DNA of 64,000 nt from Gnetum montanum (GCA_015680685.1 MNCI01035006.1:158459-222458); one strand, 5' to 3'; numbered from the stretch's first letter, positions 23,376 through 36,239 are shown. The notes: generated from the sequence alone by a model not told the origin. Numbers and translations are program-made.

Positions 23376-23391
23376 TCCTTCTAACACTAGA
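23376..23391 (-). other. Primer binding site-like motif, element C
   Basis: Five bases after the minus-strand end of the 5' LTR the sequence reads TAGTGTTAGAAGGAGG. Element D has TGGTGCTAAAGGGAGG at the identical place (29465-29450). A shared form TGGTGCTAGAAGGAGG begins with the TGG complementary to tRNA CCA ends. The donor tRNA could not be identified. Confidence 0.5.
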
Positions 23392-23396
23392 AATTG

Positions 23397-24808
23397 TAGC
23401 ACTTGGAAAATTTGGATGTTGGAAAATTGAAAATCCCAAGCTGTGACAACATAACCTTGAATCCCAAGGGCCTTTGAAAAAATAAGATTCAAGGTACCCT
23501 GGATGATCTTGTTGATCACCTAGGAACTTACAAAGTGTAAATAGAAATGAAAACAGGAATAGAATTATAGATTCAAACAAGAAAAAATTAACATAGAATT
23601 AAACTTTAAATAAAATTTGCACTAAAAATGAACTAAAAACCTTATTAAATGAAAGTGTAAAGTTCAAAGAATACAAATGGATGCTCAAAGCACAAGAAGT
23701 TGGTTTGAATGGAGCTTGAAGGCTATTGGAGCTAGTAGGTTATGTTCTATAATTGATGTCCATGATCCAAGTACTTTCCAGTTCTAATCTCTTACAACTC
23801 CTTGATGGTTTTTGTTCTAGTTTGCAACTCTGATCACATGTGGCAGTAATAGTGGTACACACTTTGGTTCCAATGGTACGATGCTAAGGGTCTCTAGTGC
23901 TCAATGTAGATGTGAAATGTGATGCAAAAGTGGTCAAGCTTGCAAAACAAGGCTATGGGTTGCACAAAATGCTCCTTTGAGATTGCTAAAAATTTCTCAA
24001 GTGTCTAACTTGAATAAGGTATTTATGTTTGGGTTTTATAGGCTTTTAAGTTACTAAATTAATGCTACAAATTACTGCCATGATTGTTGATAGATTGATG
24101 TCTATTTGCAGGTGTAACAGCTATGCTTCTAGTGTAGTTGGTCATTTCTAGTAAGTTTTGATATACCAGTACCATCAAAACTTATTTTCATACTAAAAAT
24201 AGTAAATAGACTTTTGTGGATATGTTGGCCTTCACATCAACTACGCTAGCCTTTTGAGATTTTTCTAACATTTGTTAGAATCTATTGAAATCATAGTGAC
24301 TACCCTGGCCAAACAACATCTATTGGAAATCCATGATGACTATGCTAGCCATGCTACCACCATTGGAAAACTATCATGGCTATGTTGGCCATTGTTGGTA
24401 GAATGGAAAATCCAATAATACCAATGTTGGTCTTGTAGCTACATTGGGATTTGTGGTGACTACACTAGATGTTGTTGGGAAAAATGAAAACCCAACACCA
24501 TCTATGTTGGAAGTAAATAGTTTCAACGTAGTTGAGGCTTTACCTCTATCAAAACCCATGAAAATGCCAAATTTGGTAGTTCCCAAGGAATTTTTAGCCT
24601 TTTCAAGCCCATATATAAACATAATAGCACCGTTTCCACTTTTAAACTGAGGCAGTAATAACTTATGAGGCATTTTCAGCCCCTACAAGTTAAACTATGT
24701 AAGATTGTAGCTCATGGGTTCCTAACCTTACATTTACAATACAATCTTGCCTCAAGTTGGATGGTGAAGGTCACAAGTTGCAACATGTGTTTTTTTGGTG
24801 GTGTTTCA
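23397..24808 (-). repeat. Element C 5' LTR (right)
   Basis: The plus-strand text runs from TGTAGCACTTGG to GGTGTTTCA and is the partner of 3713-5117. Directly after the terminal CA comes AGAAC, the target duplication. The minus strand is the native sense, so promoter elements would be read from right to left. Confidence 0.85.
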
Positions 24809-24813
24809 AGAAC
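24809..24813. repeat. Target site duplication of element C, right copy (AGAAC)
   Basis: It matches 3708-3712 exactly and rejoins the interrupted element D. Confidence 0.8.
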
Positions 24814-27800
24814 AAGCTATAAACTACATGCTAAAACAAGGGAAAATATGATAAAGTAAAAATGACTTGTGCAAACAAAGGTTAAATTATGCTAAGAAAG
24901 TAAAAAGAAAAGCTACATAGTTATCGACATAGGGGCAAGTGAGTAGGAAACATACATCAATCGTGCAACTATTTTCTAATATTTGAAAGATTAGTAAAGT
25001 TGTATGGTCTCTATTGCATGATCTTATATGCCCTATTTCCCTCACTAACTACATTGAATAGGAGCTCTTCCCATGGTGCATCCATGGTTTGATTGTTGTC
25101 AATTTTGACCTCTTTTGCTCTATCAAAGTTCTCAACTTCATTCTTACTAGTAGGAGTCTCTTCTCAAAACTTCACTTTGGATCCTTGCTCTATGTCAATG
25201 TTATTAACTCCCTCATAAGGTAGGTGAATTTCTTGGTGGATGGACGAGGAAACAGCTTGTAATTGAGCTAGCTAAGGCCTTCCTAGGATGAGATTAAATC
25301 ATAGTACCTCTTCTACCACCAAGAAGTTGGTTGTTATAGGGAATTTCTTGCCCTCTACAAAGTCCAAAGCAATAGAAAATTTTACAATAACCCATTATTC
25401 GTTAAAGGATTTCATAGTAGAAGTAGAAGTGTTTTACATATGTTCCACTAGGCCTAATCATTCAATGATGGTGTAAGGTATAATGCTAGTGGCTGCTCTA
25501 TCATCAATGTGCACCCTATGGACCTTGTATTGCCAAATCCTTCTAGTTATGAAGAGAGAGGCCCTAGTTGTTTTTCCATCCTTGGGGTTGGTTTTGACTT
25601 TAGTGTCATGAAACACTAGTGTAGTTGACTTTGTTTTCCCTAGGTGAGGGTAGTACCATCACTGCATGGATGGACTCTTTATTGGTGGGTATATCTTTAC
25701 TAATGAGAATTCAAGTCAACATCTTTACTAAGGCTTCATAGTGAGTAGAAGAATTCATTACTAACTCATACAAGCTCAATAAAATGTTCTTTTATTTTAA
25801 GGATTATTTCACTTATTCCATGGTGTTGAGGAGGTCTTTGTCATCGATTTTTGATTTCTAATTCTTATTGACTTTGACCTCCTTCATTCACTTTAGGATG
25901 TGAACTTCATGTTTCAAGGTTGATAGTTTTGTCTCATTTTTCTTCTCTTATTGCTTGTGGTCCTTCCTTGGTTGACTAGTTGAGACATTTTAAGCATTAG
26001 ATCTCATAGGAATGGCTAAAATGGGTGTGGGCTTCAATGGGCCCACCTCCTTCCAAGCCTTTGCTTACTTTTTATCTTTGTCCTTGGGTTTTAGTGTAGA
26101 CTTCTTGTGTTATTTGTTAGGAAATTTCTTGTTATTAGGCTATGAAGAAGTCATTACATTGGACACCATAGGAGGACGTTAGTCATTTTAGGTAGTAGAT
26201 TGGGTTGTGGTAGGAGGGGAAACTCTAATCACAAAGGGTTTCTTGAAAGGTGTTGGTGATGATATTCTTACAACAAAAGGAGTCCTTCAACTAGACAAAG
26301 TTGAAGGGCCCCTTTCATCATGAGGAGGTACTTGAATCACAAACAACTCCCTAGTAGGTCTTGAATCATTGTGTCTATTGAATGTTGCTATTGTGTATGG
26401 TCTATTCTTGGTAATCAATGGGTCTTTATATTCCTACACTAATTGATTTTGTGACCTAACTAGATTCAAGGTGTTAAGTAGTAGCTCTTCATTATCTATC
26501 ATCTTTTGCAAGTCATCCTTTAAGGCTAAACATAAGTTAGTGTCATAACCTGGCAACTGATGATAGTGACAAAATTGGTTGAGTTTAAAGCACTTTGGTA
26601 TAGGCGGGTTACCCTTCGTTACTAGGGTGACGTCCTTGGTGAATTAATCGTATCTCTTACAAGCATTCTTTATCATTTTTTATGTTGGATCCAACCACTC
26701 TTAAGTAACTAGGCAAGGAGTTTAGATGATTTTAGCAACAACTTGGTGTACTTAGACTAGTCTTTCCTCTTGAAGCTAGGCCTTGTATGGTTTGATGTAG
26801 AGGCCCTCAATATTGATGGTTGGTTGGTTGTGGCAGGGGCCTTGGGTTGACTTGTTTTTGGTCCCTATGTGGTTTTATTATCTATTTCCATAGTGGACAT
26901 AGCTACATGATTTTATTTCCCTCACTTTTTATCCTTATATGTGTGTTGGTGATTGTATGCTACATAGGTAAGGTCATGGTTGGCCTCAAAAACATCCTCT
27001 ATGTTCTTGGTTTGTGAGAAAGCTTGACTTAGTGAGTGCAGGTCTAAGTAATATAATTTAGATTTTATGAAGTCATTGACTATCCCCTCAAAGATAGCTA
27101 GAAGATGAACTTTGGCTATAGGTTTAGGAATTTCATTGAGTAGAACATTCCATTAGTGGATGAACTTTTGGATAGGTTAAGAGGTCCCTATTTGATTTTC
27201 ATTAGTTAATCAAGGGTGGTATCCAGTTTGAAGTTATACTTAAATCAATTCATAAATTGTGAAATCAAGTAAGTTATACTTAAATCAATTCATAAATTGT
27301 GAAATCAAGTCTTCTAGTGAGGTAAATGATCCTTTAGGAAATGCACCATATTAGTTTAATGCTTTCCCTGTAAGAGACATAGGGAAGATTCTCATGATTA
27401 TGTGGGGCTAAGCCTATAACAATAGGCACTTAGAACAATAAGTGTTAAGGTGTGCATTGGGATTACCCTCACTATTATATTTAGTGAATTGTGGTATAGG
27501 AATGGCTGGGAGAAAAGTAATTTACGGGACAACTGGACTAATTGGATCATCTTAATAAAAGTCGATTATCTTTACCATCTACATAGTAGAGGCCTTGAGT
27601 TTATGTAATGCTTCTATGAGGTCTTGAATCATTTGAAAGGCCTAATCCAAGCCTTGGGGGGTACTTTGGTAGGCTATGGAGTTTGCACAAATGGTTGTGA
27701 AGTACGTTGGGAGGCTTGTGGCCTCACAATAGACAATGGTAGAGATGGCAAAGGTTAAGTTATCATTGTCATAGGGGGGCTAAATAATGAAAATGAAGTT

Positions 27801-28552
27801 TGTGTTGGTATTTGGGGATAAAGGGAATGAATGATATATGTGATGCTTGAGTCACTTAGGATCCCATTGAGGGGCCTATGGGCATGGAGAAATGATGCGT
27901 TGTGGTGAACACTACAGGTGATAGTCATGTAGATTGAGGCTACATGGAAAAAGTTAGAGAGGAGAAAAGGGAAATTAATTGAGGCATAGGTTATTCCTGG
28001 TGGATGGCTATGATGGATGTTGATCCAAACATAGTAGGATAAGTAGGAGGAGAAGAGGGTTGAGGAACCTAACCTATAGAAGAGGCAAGAGAGGTTGAAT
28101 TAGGCATGATGGCCTAGGGAGTCGATGGTTGGAAAAGACTCCTTATGATGTTATTAGGCTCTGGCTTGGCCTTAGATTCATCAAGTTCTTCATGGTAGCT
28201 CTTCAAGTTAGCCTCATTACATTGCTCATCCATCTCAATTAGTTGGGATAATATGCATGTATGGATGACATTTAGTGTTATTTTGTTATGGGGGGAAGGG
28301 ATATACTCCCCATTTTTGTGGATCCACTCAAACTCACACTTGGACTCAACTTCTGCATGTGGGATGAGTAGACTAGCTTGGATTTTGGTGCAAATAAAGT
28401 TGTAACAGTATTTGTTTATGGTGACATTGCCTAATAAATTACCTATGCTTAGCTACATCCGAGTCTTTGGTATTCTACATGGGTACAACATCCTAGCTTA
28501 AAGCCATGTCAATCAGGTTGGTAGGAAACACTGTTGATTTGTTGAAGGGCAT
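24814..28552 (-). pseudogene. Element D gag-PR
   Basis: Colinear with 18860-22646 of element C. Gag starts at MPFNKSTVFPTNLIDMA (28552, minus). The capsid region lies around 27600-26900 and the Pro/Lys-rich tail around 26350-26000. PR is near 25520-25260 with VHIDDRAATSIIPYTIIE and FNLILGRP, so the active-site Gly is Arg here and the protease would be dead even without the stop codons. After PR a DAPWEELLFNVVSEGN segment runs to about 25000 before the frame fades into the spacer. A 40-bp perfect duplication sits in the gag region at 27231-27310. Confidence 0.7.
27231..27310. repeat. Perfect 40-bp tandem duplication in element D gag
   Basis: Bases 27231-27270 and 27271-27310 are identical, beginning AAGTTATACTTAAATC. 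Element C has a single copy (near 21345-21385). Forty is not a multiple of three, so it shifts the gag frame. Confidence 0.9.
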
Positions 28553-29449
28553 TGTGAATATGTTTAATTTAGCTTTAAATTAAAGGTTCCAACAAGTGGA
28601 AATACTCAATGTGTAAATAATTTTGGCTGTAAAAATGGTGAACATTGCAAGTCTAAGTGTAGTGCAACTTGTAGTGAAAATGCTATGCATTACACTGGTA
28701 AAGGTTTAAAATTAATTAATTTGGAAGTCTTGGGTTTTGGAGTGCAAGAAATAAGGGCCTACATTGTAATGGTCACTAGTAAAAATTAATGTAAAAAATA
28801 ATGCTAAAGGTGGTTTTTTTTTGTTTCAATTTTTGGTTTTGTTGGTAGCGTATCTACTCCACCCAACCTATAGTAAAAAGATACACTAGTGTTGGCAAGA
28901 AATACATTGGTTTTGGCTTTGCAATAAAAAGATATGCTAGGTTTCTAACAAGAAATACACTAGTGGGGTGGAAGAGGTAAGTTTAGCTTGTCTTGATAAA
29001 AAATATACTAGTATATTTTTCCTATGGAAAAATATGTTGGCTTTAATTGTGATAATAAGAAATGTGGTAAATTTCCCAAAGATACGTTGGGAATTTTGAG
29101 AAAAGTACACTCTCTTCTTTAAAAATTTCATAACAAAATAAAAAATAAAAAATGGTTTGTGATGATAAAAATACGTTGGCCTTTGGAGAACCCAAAGGCA
29201 AGTTTCAATGAAAAAAAGTGATAGGATTTTTAAAAAAGTATGTTGGCTTCGGAAACTCTAGCAATTGCTGTTAGATTTTTGTAAACACCCAAACTAGTTG
29301 TAATTGATATGTTGGGTACGAATTGCAAGAGAATGAGTGACAACATTAGTTTTCTTGGAAAATTTAAATGTTGGTTTCAAGAGTTTAAATTTATGGAAAT
29401 TAGCTTTGAAAAGGGTAGATCAGATTAGGTGAATAACTAGGGAAGAGAC
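28553..29449 (-). other. Element D 5' leader with interspersed core motif
   Basis: No coding pattern. About ten copies of a short motif of the form (A/G)TA(C/T)(A/G)(C/T)T(A/G)G, as in 'atacactagtgttggc', recur between 28860 and 29320. They correspond to the GACTATGCTGG motifs in C's leader but have diverged into a different core. Confidence 0.45.
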
Positions 29450-29465
29450 CCTCCCTTTAGCACCA
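29450..29465 (-). other. Primer binding site-like motif, element D
   Basis: On the minus strand the text TGGTGCTAAAGGGAGG begins five bases beyond the LTR. See the site at 23376-23391 for the comparison. Confidence 0.5.
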
Positions 29466-29470
29466 AAAAT

Positions 29471-30516
29471 TGTTGTACCCAAAAAATTTGGTGCTGGAAA
29501 ATCAAAGATCATTGGTGGATAATTTAATCTTGTATTCCAAGGGTCTCCAAGAAATAGGATCCAAGGTATCTTGGATGGTCTTGTCAATCATCCAAGAACT
29601 TAGAAAGTGTAAAACAATGTAGTTAAATTGAATGTGAAATGTAGATTTAACCTGAGAGAAAGCACAAGAATTAAGTTGAAATAAACTTGCGCAAAAAAAT
29701 GAACTATAAATTTTATTGAAACAATAAAATGTTGATAGAATAGAGTTCAAAAGAGTACAAGTGTGTGCCTAGGTACACAAGGAGTTACTTGAATGATGTT
29801 TTAAGTCTGGTGAAATTGGCAGATTATGTCTTGCAGTCGGTTGCACGACGTGGTGCTTCAATTTTTGAAACTTCCTGTTGGTTCTTAGGTTCAAATCTAT
29901 TATGTAGGTTAAAAAAATGGTGGATACTTGATTTTTTTTGCTACTAAGAAATTGCTTTGAGAGTCTCTAATGCTTAGTCAATTGGAAATTCACCCAAAAA
30001 AGTCCTTGGAATGTGGTTGAATTTTGTTTAACTAGGATCCTTAGTGTTGATACATTATTGCAAATCACTGCCATGATTGCTAATAGATTACTACAAATTA
30101 TAGGTATGATAGGTCATCAAATGTTTGCATATTTTTTAATTCTTGGTAAGTTTGATGAATAAATGCCATAAAAAATACACTAGCTTTAAAAAGGATTCAT
30201 TTGCTTCAAGGAAATGTGTTGTCTTCACCAAAGATACATTGGTCATAGGAAGGATACATTGGATTTCATGAAAAGTGCACTGCTGATGATGTTTCCTAGC
30301 AAAAGTATGTTGGTTTTGGAATCACCCAGCAAAAAATATGTTGGTTTTGATGAAAAAATTAATAGCCCATAAATTAATACGATGGCTGAAATTTTTCCCA
30401 ACGTATTAATTGTCGTGACCAACACAAGTACCATAAAAACCTTGAATTTGACAACCCCCAAGGCATTTTTAGCCTTCCCAAGCCTAGATACATGCTTAAT
30501 ATAGCTTTTTCCACTT
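29471..30516 (-). repeat. Element D 5' LTR, cut by the assembly gap
   Basis: It begins TGTTGTACCCAAAAAATTTGG and matches the LTRs of C and G in order ('ttccaagggtctccaagaaa', 'cacaaggagttacttgaatga', 'tttagccttcccaagcc'). By comparison with 1412 bp in C it should end near 30880, inside the run of N. Confidence 0.7.
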
Positions 30517-31189
30517 NNNNNNNNNNNNNNNNNNNNNNNNNNNNNNNNNNNNNNNNNNNNNNNNNNNNNNNNNNNNNNNNNNNNNNNNNNNNNNNNNNNN
30601 NNNNNNNNNNNNNNNNNNNNNNNNNNNNNNNNNNNNNNNNNNNNNNNNNNNNNNNNNNNNNNNNNNNNNNNNNNNNNNNNNNNNNNNNNNNNNNNNNNNN
30701 NNNNNNNNNNNNNNNNNNNNNNNNNNNNNNNNNNNNNNNNNNNNNNNNNNNNNNNNNNNNNNNNNNNNNNNNNNNNNNNNNNNNNNNNNNNNNNNNNNNN
30801 NNNNNNNNNNNNNNNNNNNNNNNNNNNNNNNNNNNNNNNNNNNNNNNNNNNNNNNNNNNNNNNNNNNNNNNNNNNNNNNNNNNNNNNNNNNNNNNNNNNN
30901 NNNNNNNNNNNNNNNNNNNNNNNNNNNNNNNNNNNNNNNNNNNNNNNNNNNNNNNNNNNNNNNNNNNNNNNNNNNNNNNNNNNNNNNNNNNNNNNNNNNN
31001 NNNNNNNNNNNNNNNNNNNNNNNNNNNNNNNNNNNNNNNNNNNNNNNNNNNNNNNNNNNNNNNNNNNNNNNNNNNNNNNNNNNNNNNNNNNNNNNNNNNN
31101 NNNNNNNNNNNNNNNNNNNNNNNNNNNNNNNNNNNNNNNNNNNNNNNNNNNNNNNNNNNNNNNNNNNNNNNNNNNNNNNNNNNNNNNNN
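30517..31189. other. Assembly gap (673 N)
   Basis: Unsequenced. It hides the end of element D's 5' LTR and any target duplication. Confidence 1.
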
Positions 31190-31809
31190 TTTTTTTACTT
31201 TCCTTGCTACCTGTAGTCACAAACAAGAGAAACTATGATGGGTTTTCATGCTAACAAATGAATTGATAATATTATTTTTAACATTATTCCTTCTTTAATC
31301 TATAGTGTTCTAGTGTGATTCAATCTTGGTGTCTTATAACTTAGTTGTGGGGAAGAGACATCACTTTGGGTATGTATTTAACACATTTGGTATTTATTTG
31401 AACATTTACACCTTAGCTATATTTGATCATACACTCCATGATTTAATATTTTTGATATATTTTGAAGTATTTCATAAGGGTCATATTTACCATTATTTTT
31501 GCATGAAATTTTTGCAATGATAATACAATACCTAGGGGAATTAACTTGATTTGAGTAGATTTCATAGCTCATCATGTTAGGATGATTGTAATCCAAGCTC
31601 CATAGACCAAGGAGGGTTGAGGTTGAATAAGGCCAATCCTCCATCTGTGAATCCTTGCATGAACCACTGGTTCTTGATGAGGAGGATGAAGAAGAGATTA
31701 GATCCTTCAGATTAAAATCCATAAGCCCTACTCTAGAAAGGTCTTCACTCAAAAGAAAATTATAAGGTATACTATTACATTCTCAATCTTTGAGTTAAGG
31801 ATGTACATA
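31190..31809 (-). other. Possible orphan exon and flanking AT-rich DNA
   Basis: A minus-strand frame from 31752 reads MSEDLSRVGLMDFNLKDL, a Ser run, then SCKDSQMEDWPYSTSTLLGL, to about 31550, and is followed by a possible donor CTAG|GTATTG. Composition is protein-like but no family was recognised. It could be a captured exon, an accessory frame of a retroelement or chance. Confidence 0.25.
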
Positions 31810-34260
31810 GCAAAACCTAATTAAATAAGTATCAAAGGAACCAGAAAGTTATGAAGTAGAGGATGTTGATAAAATCCAAAAGGGTATGAATGCTCACAAT
31901 GTTTGCAAAGATCCATCCATGAAGAGAAACACTATTATTAGTTCTTCCAAGCTCAAGAAGTCACTACAACAAATGGGCTTCTATAACTATAACACCTAAT
32001 CCTTCACATGGTACTACTACAAGGTAGAGAAATTCTACTAGAACCTTGTAGTTGATGATGCCATGACTTTTTTTTATGATGTTCCTATGCCTATTTTCAC
32101 ATAGAAAATTTCAAGGACTATAGGATTTCCAAATGAACTAGTGAATAATTGGTGGTCTTGGACCCAAAAGAGTGAGCCTAAGCTTAGGGTGAAAGTCTTT
32201 TTGAAGTTATCTAACATGGATAAATCTAAGTTAAATATGTATAAGCTTCCCCTTATTCAAAATTCCATGTACAAAATTATCAATCATAAATTCTTACCCA
32301 TTCAATAACCATCAGGAATCTCTTCTTAGGAAACATAGATTGTGAAAAGGATGAGGAAGAAGTATGTATATCTCATATTCTCTATATAAGACCATAATCT
32401 AGAAAATTAAAGATATGGTCAAGGATAAGAGGAAGGTTTATGCATTTCTAGGGTTGATCCAGAAACTCTGTGAGTTAGCAAGCATAGTCAACCATATGGA
32501 AAGACATCCCATAATAGTAGAAACTATGAACTAAAAAAATGTGTTGGTAGTTATTCCAAGATAATATTCTAAGATCTTTGAAGCTATACTTGACTCAAAG
32601 GATGAGATTCCCTCCATAGAGGTATCTTGCATCTAAACTTTACACTAGCTCTATCAATGCCAAATAAAAGCATCAACTACATCTCAAACATCTCAATGAA
32701 CATAGGTGTAATGGCCTAGCAGATCCATTTCTTGATCTCATAATTTTAACATTAGGTAAATCTATGAGTCTCTTCTTGGTGATGGTTCTTGGCTTATAAT
32801 TCACATCAAAGGTGAGGAGCAAGCTATGATAATCCACATTGAAGGTTCACAACATCTTGGTAGCAATTTTTGCAAATGATGGAAGCCATTGTGGGTGGTA
32901 AGGTAATAAGGAAGGATTTCTTTTGGTTTTCTCCTTTGTTACTGGATGATTCATGCATGGGTCATCTTGATGCTTCTATTTAGTTTAAAACTCATATGCC
33001 TTCATGAAGTGTTTTATCATCACATTGATCTAGACACAACATGCATAACATCCATCATGCAACTAAAGTCCTCTAAGTACCCATGACCAACTTGGGACTA
33101 GCCACCAGGTAGAGAAAGAGTAAAAAGTTAATCTTGGTATAGAGCTACCATTAAGGAATATCAATAATAACATGGAGACTAAGCTAATTAAGCGACAAGT
33201 TGAATTAGAGACTACCAATTCTAATAGAATATTCTATGTATGGAATTTTTAGAGAAGTCAAGATGAGATACAATGGTTACATGAATACTTAAAACATCTC
33301 ACACCAATGGTATCTAAATATTTTACAATCACTCTGAAGATCTGGATTGAGTACTTATAGGTTAACTTATTTCTTGTGCACCAAGTTAATGAAGAAGTTA
33401 TGTTCCTTAAATATGGCTTGGAGCAATAGATTAAAATGCTAAAGCATTAGTCCTAGAAGTGGGAAAGGATGAGCCAAGAAAAGGAGAAATAGATACTCTC
33501 CCTTTTCTAGCAAGTTAAATCTTGGTACAATTTTGGGATAAGTACATTTGTATAAAGAAAAAGTGCATAAACTTGTTTAGGAGCTAGCAAAAAAGACTAC
33601 TTGAGAAACTGATGAGCTTAGAAAGATTCATCTAATTAAATAGGAAACTTGGGATGTTGAGGTACATCGATTGCATAAACTTGTAGCTCCACTAAATGAA
33701 TAAGTAATTAGCAAAAGATGCAAGGTAAAGCATAAATTCAACACCTTACATATCAAACTCTAATAGATGGCCACAAGTGAACCAACACTACAAGAGAAGA
33801 TGGACCTTTTGGAAAACATGTGCATCCTTCACCATGAAGCAATTGTCATAATTCTTGAGAAAAGAATCAAGGAAACTAAGAAGGATGTGTAGGAATAATA
33901 GATAAGGTATCTTTACATGATCCAAACATCGATAGATTGACTATGCACAAAGCTAGAAGAAAAAATTCATCAATTAGTAGTCAAATTAAATGTAGCCCAA
34001 CACAAGCTCTTTCAAGTGAAGAGGACTCATGATCAATTTTAGGACAATTCTAAGAAATGGAGACAAGCACTCCTAGAAGAGTAGGGACCCATGTACAAGT
34101 AGAACTAGTAGCTCTAAGCAAGCTTAATGGACCTAGAAGCACAACTTTAGAAATTTCATTATTTGAACCTAGCTCTTCAAGCTTCTTCTTGTACAAAGTA
34201 GGAATATCAAGGGAATTCTTCTCTTAGACACCACCCCTTGGCACTTCTTGATGAGGTGTA
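31810..34260 (+). pseudogene. Decayed coiled-coil accessory reading frame
   Basis: Reading the plus strand across frame changes gives protein-like text from about 31810. Readable stretches include PNELVNNWWSWTQKSEPKLR near 32130, QKLCELASIVNHMERHPIIV near 32460 and a Lys/Glu/Gln-rich heptad region between 33400 and 34180 (for example RYLYMIQTSIDRL near 33905). Most interruptions are TAG or TAA at positions where a coiled coil would have Gln. The architecture, an N-terminal globular part followed by a long coiled coil and a short tail, resembles the antisense gene in C and G and the accessory frame of element A, but sequence kinship is not evident. The owner element could not be delimited. Confidence 0.45.
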
Positions 34261-35639
34261 TTATATTATAGTCATAATCTATACATCTACCTAGTTGTAT
34301 TTCTCCACATTAATCATGTCACATGTCTAGTTCTAGCCTAGCATTTTAAGCAATAAAGTTATGAAACCAGCTTAACTTAGTTGTGGAACAATGATGTGTC
34401 ATCTAGTGACATTTTGTAAGTTGACTATAAGCCCTAAACTTGGGATGTGTTTCATGCATCCTATGTTTATGATTTTTGTTTGCATGGTTGAGGTTTCTAT
34501 CTTATAGATTTGCATCCCAGCCTTCCATTTTACACTTGTAAGTTTCATGTATATTTTAGCTTCCTATGATATCTATGATCTTATTCAAAGATCCATGAAA
34601 ACCCCTAATATATTTCCTAGAATCATGTCTTTCATCTAAAAAAAGTTAATGAATTGTCAGGTAGGGAAATACTAGCTTCCCTATGCTAGCACAAGGATGT
34701 TAATGCATTCTCCTTAGTACCCTAGTTTAGTTCTTTAACCTTCTTTACCATCTCAAGTACACTCTAGGATGTCTCAACTATGCTAATAGACCTTTGTTTA
34801 TGCCTAGGAATTAACAAGACCTTTCCATTATGTTGTAAAAGCTACAAATATTCGGATGAACTCTCATATGAAACAACTTAATGAGAAGCATTTCAGTTTA
34901 TCTTTTGACATTTGGTTTCATGTGAAGAGCTATTTTTCCATTGGGTAAGTTAATTTCTTCTATATTTTGTATGTCTTGTGTTTCATTGCTTTCACAAGTA
35001 CTACTAGACTCTGTCAAAGTGCTACCTTGCTTATGTAGCCCAAAATCATTTGATCAATGTGGAGTCTAGTGTTTGAATATTGAATAAAGCTTATGATTTT
35101 TTTTCATTTCTACTATTGATACCTTAAACATTAAAATACCAAAAGTATTATAAAATATAAAATCCTAAAAATATTTATTTACTTCTCATTTTCATAAACT
35201 TTGATGATTTAACCTTATCCAAAAAGGTCATAATTGTAAAACATGCCATTGGACCATCAAGGTTATAACTAAGAGTCATTTTATTTATATTTCATATGTG
35301 ATGTTTTTCCTATCCCCTTGAATTATTACAACACTAGCATTGCACTTGTCCCCTTAAGGGATTGCAAGGCATGTATGTTTATTATTGTTTGTTTCTTATA
35401 TTCATAAAATCCATAAAATTATAAAATATAAAATTATAAATACTTTCTCTATCTCTCATTGTGGAAACACAAGTTATAACTATATCATATGAATTATAAT
35501 ATCTTTTATATTTCTTGAACACAATGATATATGCAAGTGTTCTTGACAATTCACTAAACATTATTCCTAAAGCTTAGGACCAAATCGCATTGTAATTTGT
35601 ATGATAAATCTCATTGGTCTAGAACCAACAAGATCCCTA
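34261..35639. other. AT-rich DNA without recognisable features
   Basis: No coding pattern, tandem repeat or LTR pair seen. Part of it may be the LTR that ends at 35811. Confidence 0.35.
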
Positions 35640-35811
35640 TCAATAACTCCATGTTGATACAACCTCTAATGATTAGATATAAATACCTTAGGATTTCAAG
35701 ACTTAAATACAACTTGTCCTTCTTGGCCTTATTATAATAATTATATTATTTGTTATAAATCAACATCATGTTCATTCTGGAACAGCTCCATATGATAATG
35801 GAGACATTACA
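35640..35811 (-). mobile_element. End of an LTR of an unassigned minus-strand element
   Basis: On the minus strand an LTR-like start TGTAATGTCTCCATTATC follows directly after a G-rich polypurine tract. The other end of this LTR could not be located, so the left coordinate is only a minimum. Confidence 0.4.
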
Positions 35812-35830
35812 ATCTACCCCCCTTATCTCT
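35812..35830 (-). other. Polypurine tract of the unassigned minus-strand element
   Basis: The minus strand reads AGATAAGGGGGGTAGAT just before TGTAATG, the classic arrangement of PPT and 3' LTR. It agrees in orientation with the coding remnant at 36240-36920. Confidence 0.5.
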
Positions 35831-36239
35831 TTTTTGTCCTAAAACGAGTCCATGCTAATGATCTTTTATCTAGCTTCATTCCTCCCTCCAAGCTTTAATG
35901 CTCTAATTCTTTGTTCTCTCATTTTGAATTAAGGTTGAGTATCCTAATGTTGTTGTGCTTATTTTGCAAATGAAAAATAAGTAAGAAATATGTGTGAAAA
36001 GTAATTATTATTTTATTAATACTTACCTCATTCTCTAAGGTAATTTAAAGGTTTAATAACCACCAATTGCTAGTCATAACTATGATCACACAAAGTAAAA
36101 CTTATATCTAGTTACCCAAATGAAGGTAGGATAAATTCTTTCCTCCACTTATATTATCCAAAAAAAATTTCCTTATTAATAAAAACATAAATTAAATAAT
36201 GAAAGAAAATAAGGTTATGAATAAAATTATGATTAAGAA

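Larger units (their letters stand above)
3713..24808 (-). mobile_element. Element C: 21.1-kb Tat/Ogre-like LTR retrotransposon with antisense passenger gene
   Basis: Two LTRs of about 1.4 kb (3713-5117 and 23397-24808) that clearly match each other flank minus-strand gag-PR (19040-22646) and RT-RNase H-IN (6164-10860). Domain order, a second RNase H of the Tat type and an IN with an H2C2 finger place it in the Tat lineage of Ty3/gypsy. Between PR and RT lies an 8.1-kb spacer with a plus-strand multi-exon gene (14408-18122), a ~190-bp repeat array and a TTTTAGGCC array. The target duplication AGAAC flanks it and the insertion splits element D. It is inactive: in-frame stops, frameshifts and a solo LTR at 6731-7944. 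The 21-kb length resembles Ogre giants rather than typical 5-12 kb gypsy elements. Confidence 0.85.

Noticed and set aside
24444-24650. 68-codon plus-strand frame in the LTR
   Set aside because: It lies in a non-coding LTR, is not open in the partner LTR or in G, and has no motif.
30243-31238. Long frames of 327 and 248 codons on both strands
   Set aside because: They run through the N gap; almost all residues are unknown.
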